NCBI GenBank assembly: GCA_038501625.1
Contig: JAZAYU010000001.1
Location: forward strand, 4,419,457-4,483,456
Direction of reading: 5' to 3'
DNA from: Corbicula japonica
Lineage: Eukaryota > Mollusca > Bivalvia > Venerida > Cyrenidae
Length of the DNA: 64,000 nt
In this document: positions 10,393 through 21,203 of the stretch, piece after piece
How the letters are laid out: each line of letters starts with the position of its first letter
How positions within the stretch are numbered: the stretch's first letter is position 1
Notes under the pieces: generated by a model
What the model saw: only the letters and a program-made list of their open reading frames with translations
The model's database searches: none
Told to the model about the DNA's origin: nothing
Made by a program: the position numbers and the translations under genes

Positions 10393-11286
10393 AGATCAGT
10401 GACGTTCCAATTTAGTCAATTAACCCCACCCACAGACCAATAAAGAAGATGAAATGGGAAGGTACGACATATGACAAATTGAAAAAAAGACATCGCTTAC
10501 ATTATACGAAAGTGAGAACCAGTAAAACTGTTACAAGTGTAGTTGCGTTGACTGTGATTCAAAAGTAACCTCTTAAAGTCAGTGATGTTGTACAATCTTA
10601 GCTTATTGTTAATCGAGCACCCTTCATGCATAGTTCTTGTGATTCAAAAATACTTTAAAACGATATATGACCACCAAATGCGAAACAAACTTATTTTGTA
10701 AAGATTTTTTTCCCTTACGTGTAAAACTATTAAGACTAAAACTAGTCACTTTCATTTACAATTATATCATTTCAACATGATTTTAATATCACAGCAGCGT
10801 TGTTTTCGCCGTGTTACGGCTGAAGAAAGTCTCCCCGTACATTAAATTAAAGCTGTTATCAGTTAGGTCCTTTGAAGGTCGTTGAGCACGATATTTATGT
10901 ACTTTGTTAATAGTACTTCTAAAATTACTTTTGTTTTGATATTTAGGCCAGTTTATAGATGGGTGGTTTCAATATCCAAGCCAATATAGATTTGGATATT
11001 GTTCAATCATCCCAAGGATATATTTCCTGCTTTTTAAATTTTGCCATTGGCGTTGTCTTTGATATGCAGAATTTATATTCTCTGATCCCCTGTCAAAATT
11101 CGGTTTAGTCCCACCCATTGTTATCTTGTTTAAGGCAAGCCTATTCTTTTATCTGGGGACCATACGCCGCTGAACATGGAATGGTATTAATCAGAAAATA
11201 CCGCATTGAAGGTTTCTTGTTCACCGCCATATGCATATCATCGTTTGGGATGGTCAAAATTGTACTATTTATGGTGTAAATAATGA

Positions 11287-11432
11287 GTTGTGCTCAACCC
11301 GGGGCTAGACGGCGCGGGCAGTAATTTCCATTTTCATTACTGCCCTTGAACAGGCTCAATCAAACCGAGCCTGCAATATTTTCATATTTGTCATGTTCGA
11401 TGGCTTTTAAATGTCCATTTTCATCCATTTTA
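11287..11432. repeat. Dispersed repeat R4, copy 2
   Basis: Best R4 copy: GTGCTCAACCCGGGGCTAGA, then an internal inverted repeat GGGCAGTAA...TTACTGCCC, then CAGGCTCAATCAAACCGAGC and TTTTCATATTTGTCATGTTC. It lies 190 bases downstream of the C1q stop codon. Confidence 0.7.
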
Positions 11433-11623
11433 ATCCAATTTTATGAACTTTTGAGAAATCAAAATAAAATTAATTTAAAGTTTATAACGTAATGTAACAA
11501 AACAAAAAAAAAAGAAAAATGAGTCAAATGTTAAACAGGCGTTTATAAGTATTACTAGTATCTAAATAATCTACATATTAACATTAACAAAATCATTTGG
11601 AAGTGCGAAAACTCATGCATTAT

Positions 11624-12268
11624 CTAGTCCGGGTACAATAAAAAGCCGGTCCAGGATGTCCAGACGTGATGAAGGTAATGGGGTGTATTACCCCATATTC
11701 CATCTTTCATCATGTTTACCCGGTCTCCTTTTTTTAAATGCACCAGTGCCATGTTACTTCCAGGAGCATAATAATTTCCCGCCGAATATACGTGCATTTT
11801 CTTCACTCCGTTCACTGCCAGTGCCGTATACATAGAAGCATTCATCTCACCTAGAGTAAAAGCATAAAACACATAGTGTCCGTCATATGGTGCTGTGAAC
11901 ATTCCAGTGTAACTGTCGTAGGCCCCACCGAGATTGGTTAAAACATCTGTGTACTTAATTGTCTCCTCCGGTTTAATATCTGTATAGCTTGTCTTTAGAC
12001 GAACGTAAAAGGCTGCCTTTGGCGTTTTGGAAACACGATCTACCTGTTCGTTCAGTAAACGAAACATGCTGACCATGTCGGACTGCACGGAGAGCATCAC
12101 ATTTTCCAAGTTTAACACTGTATTCTCTAGTTGCATAATTCGTTGTTGGTCGTTCGCAACGGCAGTTGATAGCTGATTAACTCTGGACACAACATCCTGT
12201 CCGCTACTTGAAAATATCAAAATGCCACTATGTAAAATAAACGTCCAAATTAAACTTTCTAAATTCAT
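11624..12268 (-). CDS. Secreted C1q-domain-containing protein, tandem copy A
   Basis: Predicted 214-residue intronless gene. Residues 1-23 are a signal peptide (WTFILHSGILIFSSSG|QD). Residues ~26-82 form a coiled coil (RVNQLSTAVANDQQRIMQLE, VLNLENVMLSVQSDMVSMFR). Residues ~85-212 are the C1q domain: AFYVRLKTSY, NLGGAYDSYTGMFTAPYDG, HYVFYAFTLG, ALAVNGVKKMHVYSAG, GSNMALVHLKKGDRVNMM and the closing WTSWTGFLLYPD. No collagen stretch. It differs from the copy at 18929-19573 at only about 8% of positions, mostly in the last third (YTG/KYG, HVYSAGNYYAP/KVYSAGNYHAT, IWGNT/GNGNK), the part that usually forms ligand-facing loops. Upstream, a conserved block with TTACGTCA is shared by all three units. 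Likely an immune recognition or adhesion protein secreted as an oligomer. Confidence 0.92.
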   Translation of the reverse strand: MNLESLIWTFILHSGILIFSSSGQDVVSRVNQLSTAVANDQQRIMQLENTVLNLENVMLSVQSDMVSMFRLLNEQVDRVSKTPKAAFYVRLKTSYTDIKPEETIKYTDVLTNLGGAYDSYTGMFTAPYDGHYVFYAFTLGEMNASMYTALAVNGVKKMHVYSAGNYYAPGSNMALVHLKKGDRVNMMKDGIWGNTPHYLHHVWTSWTGFLLYPD

Positions 12269-12397
12269 TTTTATTATCTTCTTATATTATATTGGGGGTT
12301 TTTTTGCCTTCTTTTATCTACAACCTTAATTATCAACACACAACTATTTAAATGAATTTAATATTTAAGAAAATTATGTAAGAACTTTGAGTCTAAT

Positions 12398-12480
12398 TTA
12401 CGTCAGTAATGTTGACAAATCGTTTCATGTTTTAAATTTATGTATAAAACATTCATCATCTGTCGTCAAATGATTAAGTT
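12398..12480 (-). promoter_or_regulatory. Conserved upstream block of C1q copy A
   Basis: About 130 bases before the ATG: TTACGTCAGTAATGTTGACA, then TGTATAAAACATTCATCATC. The same order is kept before the copy-C gene and the unit-B pseudogene. The TACGTCA core resembles a half CRE. Function is inferred from conservation only. Confidence 0.35.
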
Positions 12481-12606
12481 TACGGTATTTCGCTACGCAG
12501 CAATACTTCTTGTAACTGTGTTTTTCTAATAATTGTGTTGCAACTACTTTCCTATTATAAAACATAAGGTTTGTTTTACACGAATGAAGACGAACCCTAA
12601 TTAAGT

Positions 12607-12865
12607 TTTAGTCGATGAGCCTACCTTGACATAGCAGCTGCGTGGACGTAAGTACGAGTCGAGCCAATCCAGCGCCGTACCGCAGACGCCGTACTGCTTC
12701 TCAAGGACTTCAAGCAAGATACTGTGATCAACTGTATCAAATGCAGAGGAAAGATCAATGGCTAAGCTCTGTCACGTCCTGCTTTTTCATGCCGTCCAGG
12801 AGATTATTAATTAAGACGTAGCAAGCGTGATGCCTTCTGTAAACCGGCTGTTTTGTTTTTGTTTT
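12607..12865 (-). pseudogene. Reverse transcriptase fragment of a second LINE
   Basis: On the minus strand a frameshifted RT piece reads HHACYVLINNLLDGMKKQDV, then after a one-base shift near 12767 LAIDLSSAFDTVDHSILLEV and VCGTALDWLDSYLRPRSCYV. This is the finger/palm segment with the first catalytic Asp region (DLSSAFDTVDH) of CR1/L2/Jockey-like elements. The flanks carry no further RT. It is a short decayed fragment, more GC-rich than its surroundings, with no counterpart seen in units B and C. Confidence 0.75.
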
Positions 12866-13636
12866 TGTTTTTTTTTGTATAAGACTTCTCTCCTTAACGT
12901 GTATATTGAGACTATATAGTTCTACTGTCTCAATTAATTAGGAGAAGAAGTAGCATTGCTACTTGGTCAATAGTTTGAGAACTTGAGGTCAGGGCTAATT
13001 ATCTTGATTAAAGATCTAACTGCATCAATAAGAGTGTTTTCTTACTTACAGATTCATGATATATTCCTGTTTCATTTACTTGATTCCAATCACCAACGAT
13101 GCTGAATAACTAATGTCATGCATATTGCCAAGTGTAAAGTCATTAAAACGAACGTTGTAGTGAAAATATCAGTGCCACTGTCTTAAGCCTCGTCAGTATT
13201 TATCATTAGGTTTGTGTGTTTGAATATCTCTCCCGGTTAATATAGTTTGGAACTCAATATGTCAAGTTCAACAATAAATACTTGAATAGTCGGATTCGTT
13301 GGAGGTTGTTTGCTAAGGCTGTTTGTTAGCCTATTTTATATGGATACAAAATCCTGCTCCGGTGCGTGTATCCGAAAACCACAGTGAGTGTAAAAAACAT
13401 AACGCTACGTTTTATAGTCTAACATAGATCATGTTTGTCTTTTTGTCATATTTCCTTTTTAATAGTTAAAAATATAAAAAAATAAAAATTATTTCCCAAG
13501 CCGATTTTATATTTTAATCATAATAATTCTGTAAGTTTGTCCTAAAATAAAAACAAAACTTACAGATGTGTACCTACATGAAAACCAGTCTCTCATTAAA
13601 TTTATTCATATAGAAAAACCAGTTATATTGACTTAC
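12866..13636. other. Spacer between units A and B
   Basis: No gene or clear repeat recognised; T- and A-rich. Confidence 0.45.
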
Positions 13637-14730
13637 CATGTAACTTAATAAGAAAGTAAACCCGGGTTAGCTAAAATATGTTGAAAGAGTTCAGTATGTC
13701 TTTACTTATCCACTAACTTCTTTCAATTGACTGTAATTTATGTGCGCATCATTGGCAAATTAATATTTAATTTACCTGATTAATTTGCAATTTCGACTAG
13801 TAAGGCATCACTAAGGCATCTTTTCTTAGCGTAAGGGTTTAATTCAATGTATATTAGGATATTCTAAAATTTGTTTCTTCGTTTATACCTCTTGCACTAA
13901 AAACAGGTTATATATGCTTTACACTCCTTGTTTTAATCGTTCCGTGTTTGTTTGATAGATCTCCATAAATTGACTATGACGGGCTTGGAAAACCTCAAGT
14001 AAATATAACAAATGAATGATTACGACACAGCTTGCACTTTTGTCCCTGGACATATTCAAAATCAGCTAAACGTGAGTCAGTCTTTAAACTCGTATTTATT
14101 CTATCGGCCGCGGTTTCGATCCCTCTAGTTCACAGTTGTAAATTTTCTATTGCTTTTGCATTATGACCACAAAAAACCCAAACAGTACATGTTTATAGTC
14201 GTTGTACGAGACAGCGCTGTTCAAATACAGAGCACATATTTTATACGGGGAAATATCATGTTTAGAGACTGTGTTTTGCTGTATGTGGCCATTCCTGATA
14301 TGAACATTTCACTTTTTCATGAATACTCAGATCAGTGAATTTCAAGTTAAGTCAATAAGTTAAGCTACCTACAAACCAATAAAGAAGATGAAATGAGAAG
14401 TGCAGCCTACGACCAGTTACAAACAAGATATAGCTAACGAAAGTGAAAACTAGTACAACTGTTGCAAGTGTAGTTGCGTTCAACTTGACAGTTCTTTAAA
14501 AAGTAACCACTTACAGTCAGTGACGATGTACATTCTTTTCTTAATCTTGAGCACATAATGCTTAGTTATTTTGATTCAAAAATACTTTCAAACGATAAAT
14601 GGTATAACGTAATTTATCAAAACAAAAATAAATCAAATGTAAAACAGACGTTAATAAAATTTTTATCTGAATTATCTGCTTATTTAAATTAAACATAAAA
14701 ACACCAAGACGTGAAAAAAATGCACATTGT

Positions 14731-14794
14731 CTAGTCCGCATACGATAAAAAACCAGTCCAGGATGTCCAGACCAAGAAAACTTTCTAAATTCAT
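14731..14794 (-). pseudogene. Internally deleted C1q gene remnant
   Basis: On the minus strand the first ~20 coding bases (ATG AAT TTA GAA AGT, MNLES as in both intact copies) join directly to the last ~40 coding bases, whose own frame reads VWTSWTGFL and then YAD before a stop. About 580 bases covering signal peptide, coiled coil and nearly all of the C1q domain are missing, and the two pieces are out of frame. The four codons before MNLES begin with ATG ATT, as in copy C and unlike copy A, so this remnant is closer to copy C. Flanking 5' and 3' sequence is retained, which points to one simple deletion. Confidence 0.85.
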
Positions 14795-14975
14795 TTTTAC
14801 AATCATCTTAGTCCGAGTAAGTTTATTGCGTTTTTTTTCTGTTTCAAATGCAATTACAAACTTAAATATTATCATACTTAAATATTTAAATGATTTCAAA
14901 CTTTAATGGCCTTATGTAAGAAGTTGAGTCGTATTAACGTCAATAATGTTGACAAAAGGTTTCAAATTTAAATAA

Positions 14976-15194
14976 TATACTACTCAAAATTTGATAGGGA
15001 TCACTTTTTATTTCTTAAAGATCTTCTTAATGGCAAACCCAAGGTAAGTTTTTTTCATACATTAAGAATATTCTAACGACATACCTGGCACAAAGCTTAT
15101 GTCCAATAAACGAATTTTCAGAATCACAGCAAATACTTAAGTGAGAAATAAACGAAATCTTATAAGCGATCCTTATCAAACTTTGAGTAGTATA
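14976..15194. mobile_element. R6 MITE with TACTACTCAAA ends
   Basis: About 219 bases with ~26-base terminal inverted repeats: TATACTACTCAAAATTTGAT at the left and the complement of ATCAAACTTTGAGTAGTATA at the right. The unit-A sequence (AAATTTATGTATAAA near 12435) is the uninterrupted site, so this is an insertion, with TA at both borders, as in Tc1/mariner-type MITEs. A second copy lies at 34253-34484. Confidence 0.75.
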
Positions 15195-15307
15195 TGTATA
15201 AAGTATACATCATCTGCCTTCACAGGATTAGCTTTACTGTTACAGTGTTTTGCTACGCAGCAATACTTCTTGTAATTGTGTTTTTCTAATAATTGTATTA
15301 CAACCAC

Positions 15308-16140
15308 CGGGAGGGACACTTTTTTAAAGTTTATTTACCCAAAAGTTGGCAGATTTCGCTCTTGTATTGTCCAACAATATTGACCTGGCACTTCATTAAT
15401 TTTCGTAAAGGTCATTGGATAAACTGGTTATATACATTCATGTCGATTTAAAAGAAGATCGTAACGTTTACGAAATCCGACTATAGGGTCAAATGCAAGA
15501 GTGCCAGGTCAATATTGTTGGACAATAACAAGTTGTTATTATTCATATTTATTAAATTTCAAGGACATTTATTCATCTTAAGTTCTAACTCTACAAGAAC
15601 TATTTTTTGAAACTGAAAAAATGTAGATGAATACTTACTTTAAGACATTGCTACTTTAATCGACGTATTATCACCAGACAAAATCTTTGCAAAAGCTTTA
15701 ACATTTTTGGACAGACACTTTTAATGAATTTATGGGGTTTCCATTACTCGGTCGCTTAATCCATAGGCCATACTAAGAAAGCAGGGATGGTTCGTCAACA
15801 GCTATAACAAAAAACTTTAAATAACTAAACTTTGTCTGCTTCGCCGCTCTATATTTACTTTTTTCTTATTTATAAAAATCTGTTCCATCAACGCCGTTTA
15901 TCTTTTTTAAAGATTTTTATTGTTTAAGTTTAATTTGAGTATCGTCGATAAAACATACCTATTTTTCTAAATTCGTGGTTGTACATTTGTAATCTATTAT
16001 TTAAATCTTTAACACTGCTACATACTATACAAAGCCTATTGTATGTTTAATATAGCCGTATGGGACAAATAGAACAATCACAATAATATATTCAAATTCA
16101 CCTCTTTTCCATACATTTTAGTAGTTAATAATCAATAGTT
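15308..16140. repeat. R9 body, copy without tRNA head
   Basis: From GGGAGGGACACTTTTTTA onward this matches 40592-41060 (CATTTATTCATCTTAAGTTC, GCTTTAACATTTTTGGACAG, GTCTGCTTCGCC, ATCAACGCCGTTTATC). Its right part, 15905-16140, also matches 22490-22740 (TTTTTCTAAATTCGTGGTT). MITE R5 is nested at 15367-15525. No coding frame. Confidence 0.65.
15367..15525. mobile_element. R5 MITE, TTGTCCAACA ends, TA duplication
   Basis: 159 bases with perfect inverted ends of about 26 bases (TTGTCCAACAATATTGACCT...). TA stands at 15365-15366 and 15526-15527. The paralogous sequence at 40645-40665 (CTTTTGTAACAGGCTGTTT) is an empty site with a single TA, which proves insertion and a TA target. Second copy at 63459-63672. 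Confidence 0.85.
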
Positions 16141-17551
16141 GCATGTAATACAAAGATTTATGTCTGGAAAAAATGGTTTTCAGAGGTGTGTGCCTTTAAA
16201 TTATTAGTCTGAACTTTGTTGTTTTAGTTTATATATATTTATGAGAAAGTCAAATTATCAACACAAGTGTTTACTTTAATCTCGATCATTTTTATTTGAT
16301 CATTGTTTAATGGTTTCAATGGTTATTTTGACGCACTCTCTATTTTCAGTTGAAGCTTCTTTATTTAATGCTAATTAAAAACACACTCAGCACGTAACTC
16401 AAAAAGAAAGAAAACTCATGTTAGCTTAGATGTGTTGAATGAGTTTAGTTTGTCTTTCCTTATCCACTAACTTCTTAAGCTAAATTTTAATTCAGATGCG
16501 CATTATTTGCAGATATTTGTATAAGTTAGCTAATTATTAATGAAATAATGAATAGCTCCCGTTGATATATCGCAGGAGTCATCAAGTTTTAGAGTTCAGA
16601 CGCGGAAGGTTGTATTACGAGAAGCGAAGCATCGGCGTTCATATCTATGCACCGAAACGCATTCTTAGCTTAGTGTTTATCGAGCAATTTTCGTGCTTAG
16701 TTATAGTGTGTTAAAGATGCTTTAACTTGAAAAAAGTCAAACAACAAAACGCTGTTCTACATCTTTTATATGGTTTATTTCAAATAAATGTCTTTAATGA
16801 CCCTGTTTTTGTTCTCTTGAGTAACAGTATATAACAGTATGGCTGAAAACCCAACATTTCGAAATCACGTACCGTAGAGATCGTATTTCGGTTAGGGGCT
16901 GATAGTGGTAAATGTGTTAAGAGTGTACTGAGGTAAACTTGTTTTATGTTGGTAAACGTTAACAATAGTGGAAACATTTCAACACATGGTATTTATTAGG
17001 AAATATAATTGTAACTTGTTGTGTGTGTGGCGATTCCTGATATGCATATTTTACTTTTTGTTATTAAAACATTTAATGCTAATACATAAATGCAACATGT
17101 TCTAATTTAAATAGGCAGCAAGAACATTGAACCGAGTCATACAATGTAAAATCGGATAACAAAACAATCATTAAAATAATTTGCTTATGTTTTATTTGTA
17201 TCATTTCTCATCAGTTAATGTATGATAGTTTATGACAGTTTGGCCTACTCTGTAACGTATGATTGGGTGTTAACGATGAAATCTGTGTATATTAATTTGT
17301 TTCATCAACATGTTTAATTTTATCAACATGTTTTCGAGCAATCATATTGCAAAATTATAAATAAAAAAATGATAAAGTAATTAAAGGAAATGATTTTTGG
17401 TGTAATTAACTTTTTCAACATATGCAATGATTGTCATCAAAACCGTTTGACGATTTCCAAAACCAAGTTTTAAAATACGAAAAATTTAACTCATAACTGC
17501 TATGTCGTTATACATACGTTTACCACTGACCGATTCTACGGAAGGTGCGCA

Positions 17552-18259
17552 TTAAGGGATTGCCACACTCCTCCTAACTTTGTTCATCGACAAAAAGAAA
17601 ATTATCAAAATCTCAATAATGGCAATATGCCGTTCAATGAAACTTTGCACAAATGAATGTTACTAATGTATCTTTATTTTGCATACAGTAAGACATGTTA
17701 GAAAAGTTAAGAAAAAAAGCTAGACCTAAATATTCCTTAAAATTCTATTTACATTAATTCACAAAAACTAAGCGATACAAAACATAATTTTAAATTCCCA
17801 CGTGAGCGCAATGATACTGACAAGAAAATGGTGTGTACTTTGTAAAAAAATTTAAACTACTAAAAGAGAAATCAGTGATTGTCATCCGTTTACGCGACCA
17901 GGAAGCGACAAGAAAACTGAAGGTCAAACACACTTTTACTAATATCTCGTAAAGTTTACATATGTAAGTCACGAGGACACAATAAATTGTTGTCAGTATC
18001 ATATTACTCATGTGGGCATTTAAAATGATGTTTTGTGTTGTTTAGGTTTTGTGAATTTATTTAAATAGAAGTTTAGGGAATTTTTAGATCTCGCTATTTT
18101 TATTTACTCTTCTAACGTGTCTTACCATCTGCAAAATTAAGATACATTAATAACATACATTTGTGCAATTTTGTTTAACGGCATTTTGCTGTTATTGAGA
18201 TTTTGATAATTTTCTTTTTATCGATGAACAAAGTTGGGAGGAGAGTGGCAATTCCTTAA
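17552..18259. mobile_element. R3 long-arm foldback element, copy 2
   Basis: Left end TTAAGGGATTGCCACACTC, right end GAGTGGCAATTCCTTAA: TTAA at both borders again. Arms of about 290 bases are imperfect complements (GACAAAAAGAAAATTATCAA against its complement near 18205-18235). Sequence has diverged from the 8658 copy but the plan is identical. Confidence 0.75.
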
Positions 18260-18928
18260 GTTCGCAAGTCAATATCTAGAACTACGCGTAATAATAAAAT
18301 TAATGTAGTCCTGGCCGGAGTGCCGAATAACTACTTCTCATACAATTATTTATTAAAATCAATTTTCTACTTTTAAAGGAACAATTTACCTTAATATATT
18401 ACATATCATTTAGAACAACGCTTTGCAAACAGGTAACAAAACTAGAAACTATTATAATAATTAAAGAAACATGACACTTTTTTCACTATTTGCGCTTCGG
18501 TCATATTGTCGTTTCAATTATAGAAATAATGAAATGTGAAGAATAATAAGTATATTAATATATACAGATTAACCCGTTCCGTCTTAAAAAGATAATACAC
18601 CACTTAATGTGAAACTAACCTTTTTAAAAGATTTTAGGTGTGAAACTATAAAAATTAAATCCAGTCATTTTAATCACAATTTCGTCATTTTTATATGATT
18701 CTAATCAAATTATATGATATTATAACTATTTATAACAATTTGACTAATCAAAATTTAACAAAAAAGTTAAAAATATCTTAAGTTTATAACGAAATGTTTC
18801 AAAACAAAAACAGAAAAAACTGGTTGAATGTAAAAAAGACGTTTATAAGAGTGTTATCAAAATAATCAACATAGATGTATTAAAATTGACAAAACCATCG
18901 TGACGTGAAAAACAACAATATTCGTTGT

Positions 18929-19573
18929 CTAGTCCGGGTACAATAAAAAGCCGGTCCACGAGGTCCAGACATGATGAAGGTAGTGGGGTTTATTACCATT
19001 TCCTCCATCTTTCACCATGTTTACCTGGTCTCCTGTTCTTAAATGCACCAGTGCCATGTTACTTCCTGTAGCATGATAATTCCCCGCCGAATATACCTTC
19101 ATTTTCTTCACTCCGTTCACTGCCAGTGCCGTATACATAGAAGCATTCATCTCCCCGAGAGTAAAAGCATAAAACACATAGTGTCCGTCATATGGTGCTG
19201 TGAAAATTCCATATTTACTGTCGTATGCCCCACCAAGATTGGTTAAAACATCTGTGTACTTGATTGCCTCCTCCGGTTTAATATCTGTATAGCTTGTCTT
19301 TAGACGAACGTAAAAGGCTGCCTTTGGCTTTTTGGAAACACGATCTACCTGTTCGTTCAGTAAACGAAACATGCTGACCATGTCGGACTGCACGGAGAGC
19401 AACACATTTTCCAAGTTCAACACTGTATTCTCTAGTTGTATAATTCGTTGTTGGTCGTTCGCAACGGCCGTTGATAGCTGATTTACTCTGGACACAACAT
19501 CCTGTCCGCTGCTTGTAAAAATCAAAATGCCACTATGTAAAAACAACGTCCAAATTAAACTTTCTAAATTCAT
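18929..19573 (-). CDS. Secreted C1q-domain-containing protein, tandem copy C
   Basis: Predicted 214 residues from the Met at 19573, which aligns with the start of copy A (MNLESLIWT). An in-frame ATG at 19585 would add four residues (MIAK); it is absent from copy A, so the inner Met is preferred. Layout: signal peptide to ~23 (LHSGILIFTSSG|QD), coiled coil ~26-82, C1q domain ~85-212 (AFYVRLKTSY, NLGGAYDSKYGIFTAPYDG, ALAVNGVKKMKVYSAG, GSNMALVHLRTGDQVNMV, WTSWTGFLLYPD). No introns and no collagen repeat. It is about 92% identical to copy A; substitutions cluster in the C-terminal half. The upstream block carries a perfect palindromic CRE. Probably an immune recognition or adhesion molecule. Confidence 0.92.
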   Translation of the reverse strand: MNLESLIWTLFLHSGILIFTSSGQDVVSRVNQLSTAVANDQQRIIQLENTVLNLENVLLSVQSDMVSMFRLLNEQVDRVSKKPKAAFYVRLKTSYTDIKPEEAIKYTDVLTNLGGAYDSKYGIFTAPYDGHYVFYAFTLGEMNASMYTALAVNGVKKMKVYSAGNYHATGSNMALVHLRTGDQVNMVKDGGNGNKPHYLHHVWTSWTGFLLYPD

Positions 19574-19687
19574 TTTTGCAATCATCTAAGTTCAAGTTGG
19601 TTTATTGTTATTTTTATCTTTTAACTTCAACCTTTATTATCAACACACAAACTATTCGATGGACTGATGTGAGAAGTTGAGTCTAGT

Positions 19688-19765
19688 TGACGTCAGTAAT
19701 GTTGACAAATCAATTCAAATTAAAATTGATGTATAAACCATACATCTTTTGCCGTCAAAGATTAG
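19688..19765 (-). promoter_or_regulatory. Conserved upstream block with palindromic CRE, C1q copy C
   Basis: TGACGTCA at 19688-19695 is an exact cAMP-response-element palindrome 115 bases before the ATG, followed by GTAATGTTGACAAAT and TGTATAAACCATACATC, the same order as in units A and B. Copy A has TTACGTCA and the pseudogene TAACGTCA. Confidence 0.4.
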
Positions 19766-19900
19766 TTTAACAACAGTATTTTGCTACGCAGCAATACTTC
19801 TTTTAGTTGTGTTTTTCTAATAATTGTTTTACAACCACCAGTTTACTTTCCCATTATAAAAAAAGGTTTGTTTTACGCGAATAAAGACGAAAGCTAATTA

Positions 19901-21010
19901 AGTTTGATAGGAATACGCAGTTTTTTATTACTCTACATGTATAACCGTCGCAAAAAGTAAAATTAGCCGATTACCATTCGTCGCGTACGACCGGAGTTAT
20001 CCGATTTTCTTTGCCTACTTATCATCAGGAGTTTCGTTTTTCGATCAATAACTGGTCTTATCTCAAAGTATACACTTTTTAACACATTAAACTACAATAT
20101 TAGGTTAACACCTAAAGTTGGTTCATTAAAGAGAAACTTAACTCCTCCACACTTACATAAAAACAAAATCCTTCTGTTTGTCTTTCTTGAACCAAGAACC
20201 ATTTCTGTTGAAAGCATTTAATTGTAGGAGGGAAAAGGTGATGGTTGTAATGCTGCCACTGATGATGCTATTTCTGATAATGATAATAATGATAAAAAGA
20301 CGGTGATGATGATGACGACGACGGTGTTGGCTAGTTGTGGCGATAGTTGTGGGGTTGGTTATCATTATGATGGTGATGACGACATCTTAGTGAATTCAGT
20401 TACGATAATTCAATGATGTTGATGACAATGACGACGTTAACGACGACGACGATGATGATGATTTGGTCACTGTCATCTTACAACGTACCTTTAGACTCAG
20501 TCGTTATGACTGATGTCAAACTAAAAAAAACTTAATAAGCAACAGTGAATGTAGCTGTGATAAGCTTTAAATTATCTTACTTACTCATTTATTTTGATGA
20601 TACATTACTTTTATTTGTAGAAATAAATCATACAGACAATCTAGCACTGTCCTCGCAAGACAATAATAAATACAACAAAACCGGAACTATATTTGTGCAG
20701 GATATTTTAATGGGGGTTTTTGTTTCACCATAACACAATTTTCCCTGAAAAACCAAATATTACTAAGGTTTTTTGGCATTTCTTATCATACCATCAAACC
20801 AGTGTATGCAAAAATAAACTACGTACATATACACTTCTCCAATTTATTTGAATCAGGTTATCTGTAATCATTAAAGCAAATTTGGTGAAATTTGTAAATA
20901 AATGATGTTATTACTGGAGACCGGTTGAAATGATATTATTACTGGAGACCTGTTGATATATTCAGAATATTTGATTTTGGTAAATCTATTTCATACGATT
21001 AACATTGTTC
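19901..21010. other. No gene; cryptic GAT/GAC simple sequence
   Basis: 20250-20465 is an imperfect GAT/GAC trinucleotide-rich tract (repeats of GATGATGATG and GACGACGACG). The rest is AT-rich with no recognised feature. TACTGGAGACC occurs twice near 20910 and 20940. Confidence 0.5.
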
Positions 21011-21203
21011 TATATAAAACGCTTGAACAAAAATGAGTTTCCAAATCAGTCTTGGTGGTCTAATGTTTTTTTCTTTGTGATACAAATAGAACATGACAAG
21101 GGTGTGTTTATTTCTTGCTTTACGCTTCACTACAGTGGTTTTTGCCAAACAAGCAATCTCATGCAAATCAAAAGAGCAGAACCGTTCTACTCCGCCAAGA
21201 TAA
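21011..21203 (+). other. Possible small secreted-peptide ORF behind a TATA box
   Basis: TATATAAAAC at 21011 resembles a TATA box. An ATG at 21093 opens a 36-codon frame ending in TAA at 21201-21203. It starts MTRVCLFLALRFTTVVFA, a plausible signal peptide, followed by KQAISCKSKEQNRSTPPR. A longer frame in another register (21005-21370) overlaps it and contains CIIDNPLCEDEDK. I recognise no family; either may be chance. Confidence 0.15.

Larger units (their letters stand above)
9388..12600 (-). repeat. C1q tandem duplication unit A
   Basis: This block is paralogous to 13637-15307 and in part to 16380-19900. Shared landmarks include AACTCAACAAGAAAGAAAAC (9391), CTTATCCACTAACTTCTT, TTGCACTAAAAACAGGTTAT, ACCAATAAAGAAGATGAAAT and TACGCAGCAATACTTCTTGT (12497). 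It contains R1 at 10110-10392, R4 at 11287-11432 and the C1q gene at 11624-12268. Confidence 0.75.
13637..15307 (-). repeat. C1q tandem duplication unit B (degenerate)
   Basis: Collinear with unit A: 13637-14240 matches 9388-9985, 14290-14600 matches 10355-10670, and 15245-15307 matches 12490-12550. It holds only an R1 tail (14262-14340), the gutted C1q gene (14731-14794) and MITE R6 (14976-15194). It ends where repeat R9 begins. Confidence 0.75.
16380..19900 (-). repeat. C1q tandem duplication unit C
   Basis: Left part (16385-16510) matches 9388-9510; 16640-16700 matches ~10590-10650; 18770-19890 matches ~11450-12600. An R1 tail (17022-17061) and foldback R3 (17552-18259) occupy the middle, so the unit has been rearranged by insertions. 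The stretch 18300-18770 holds nothing recognised. Confidence 0.7.

Noticed and set aside
20153..20365. His/Ile-rich ORF
   Set aside because: Translation of the GAT/GAC-rich simple sequence.
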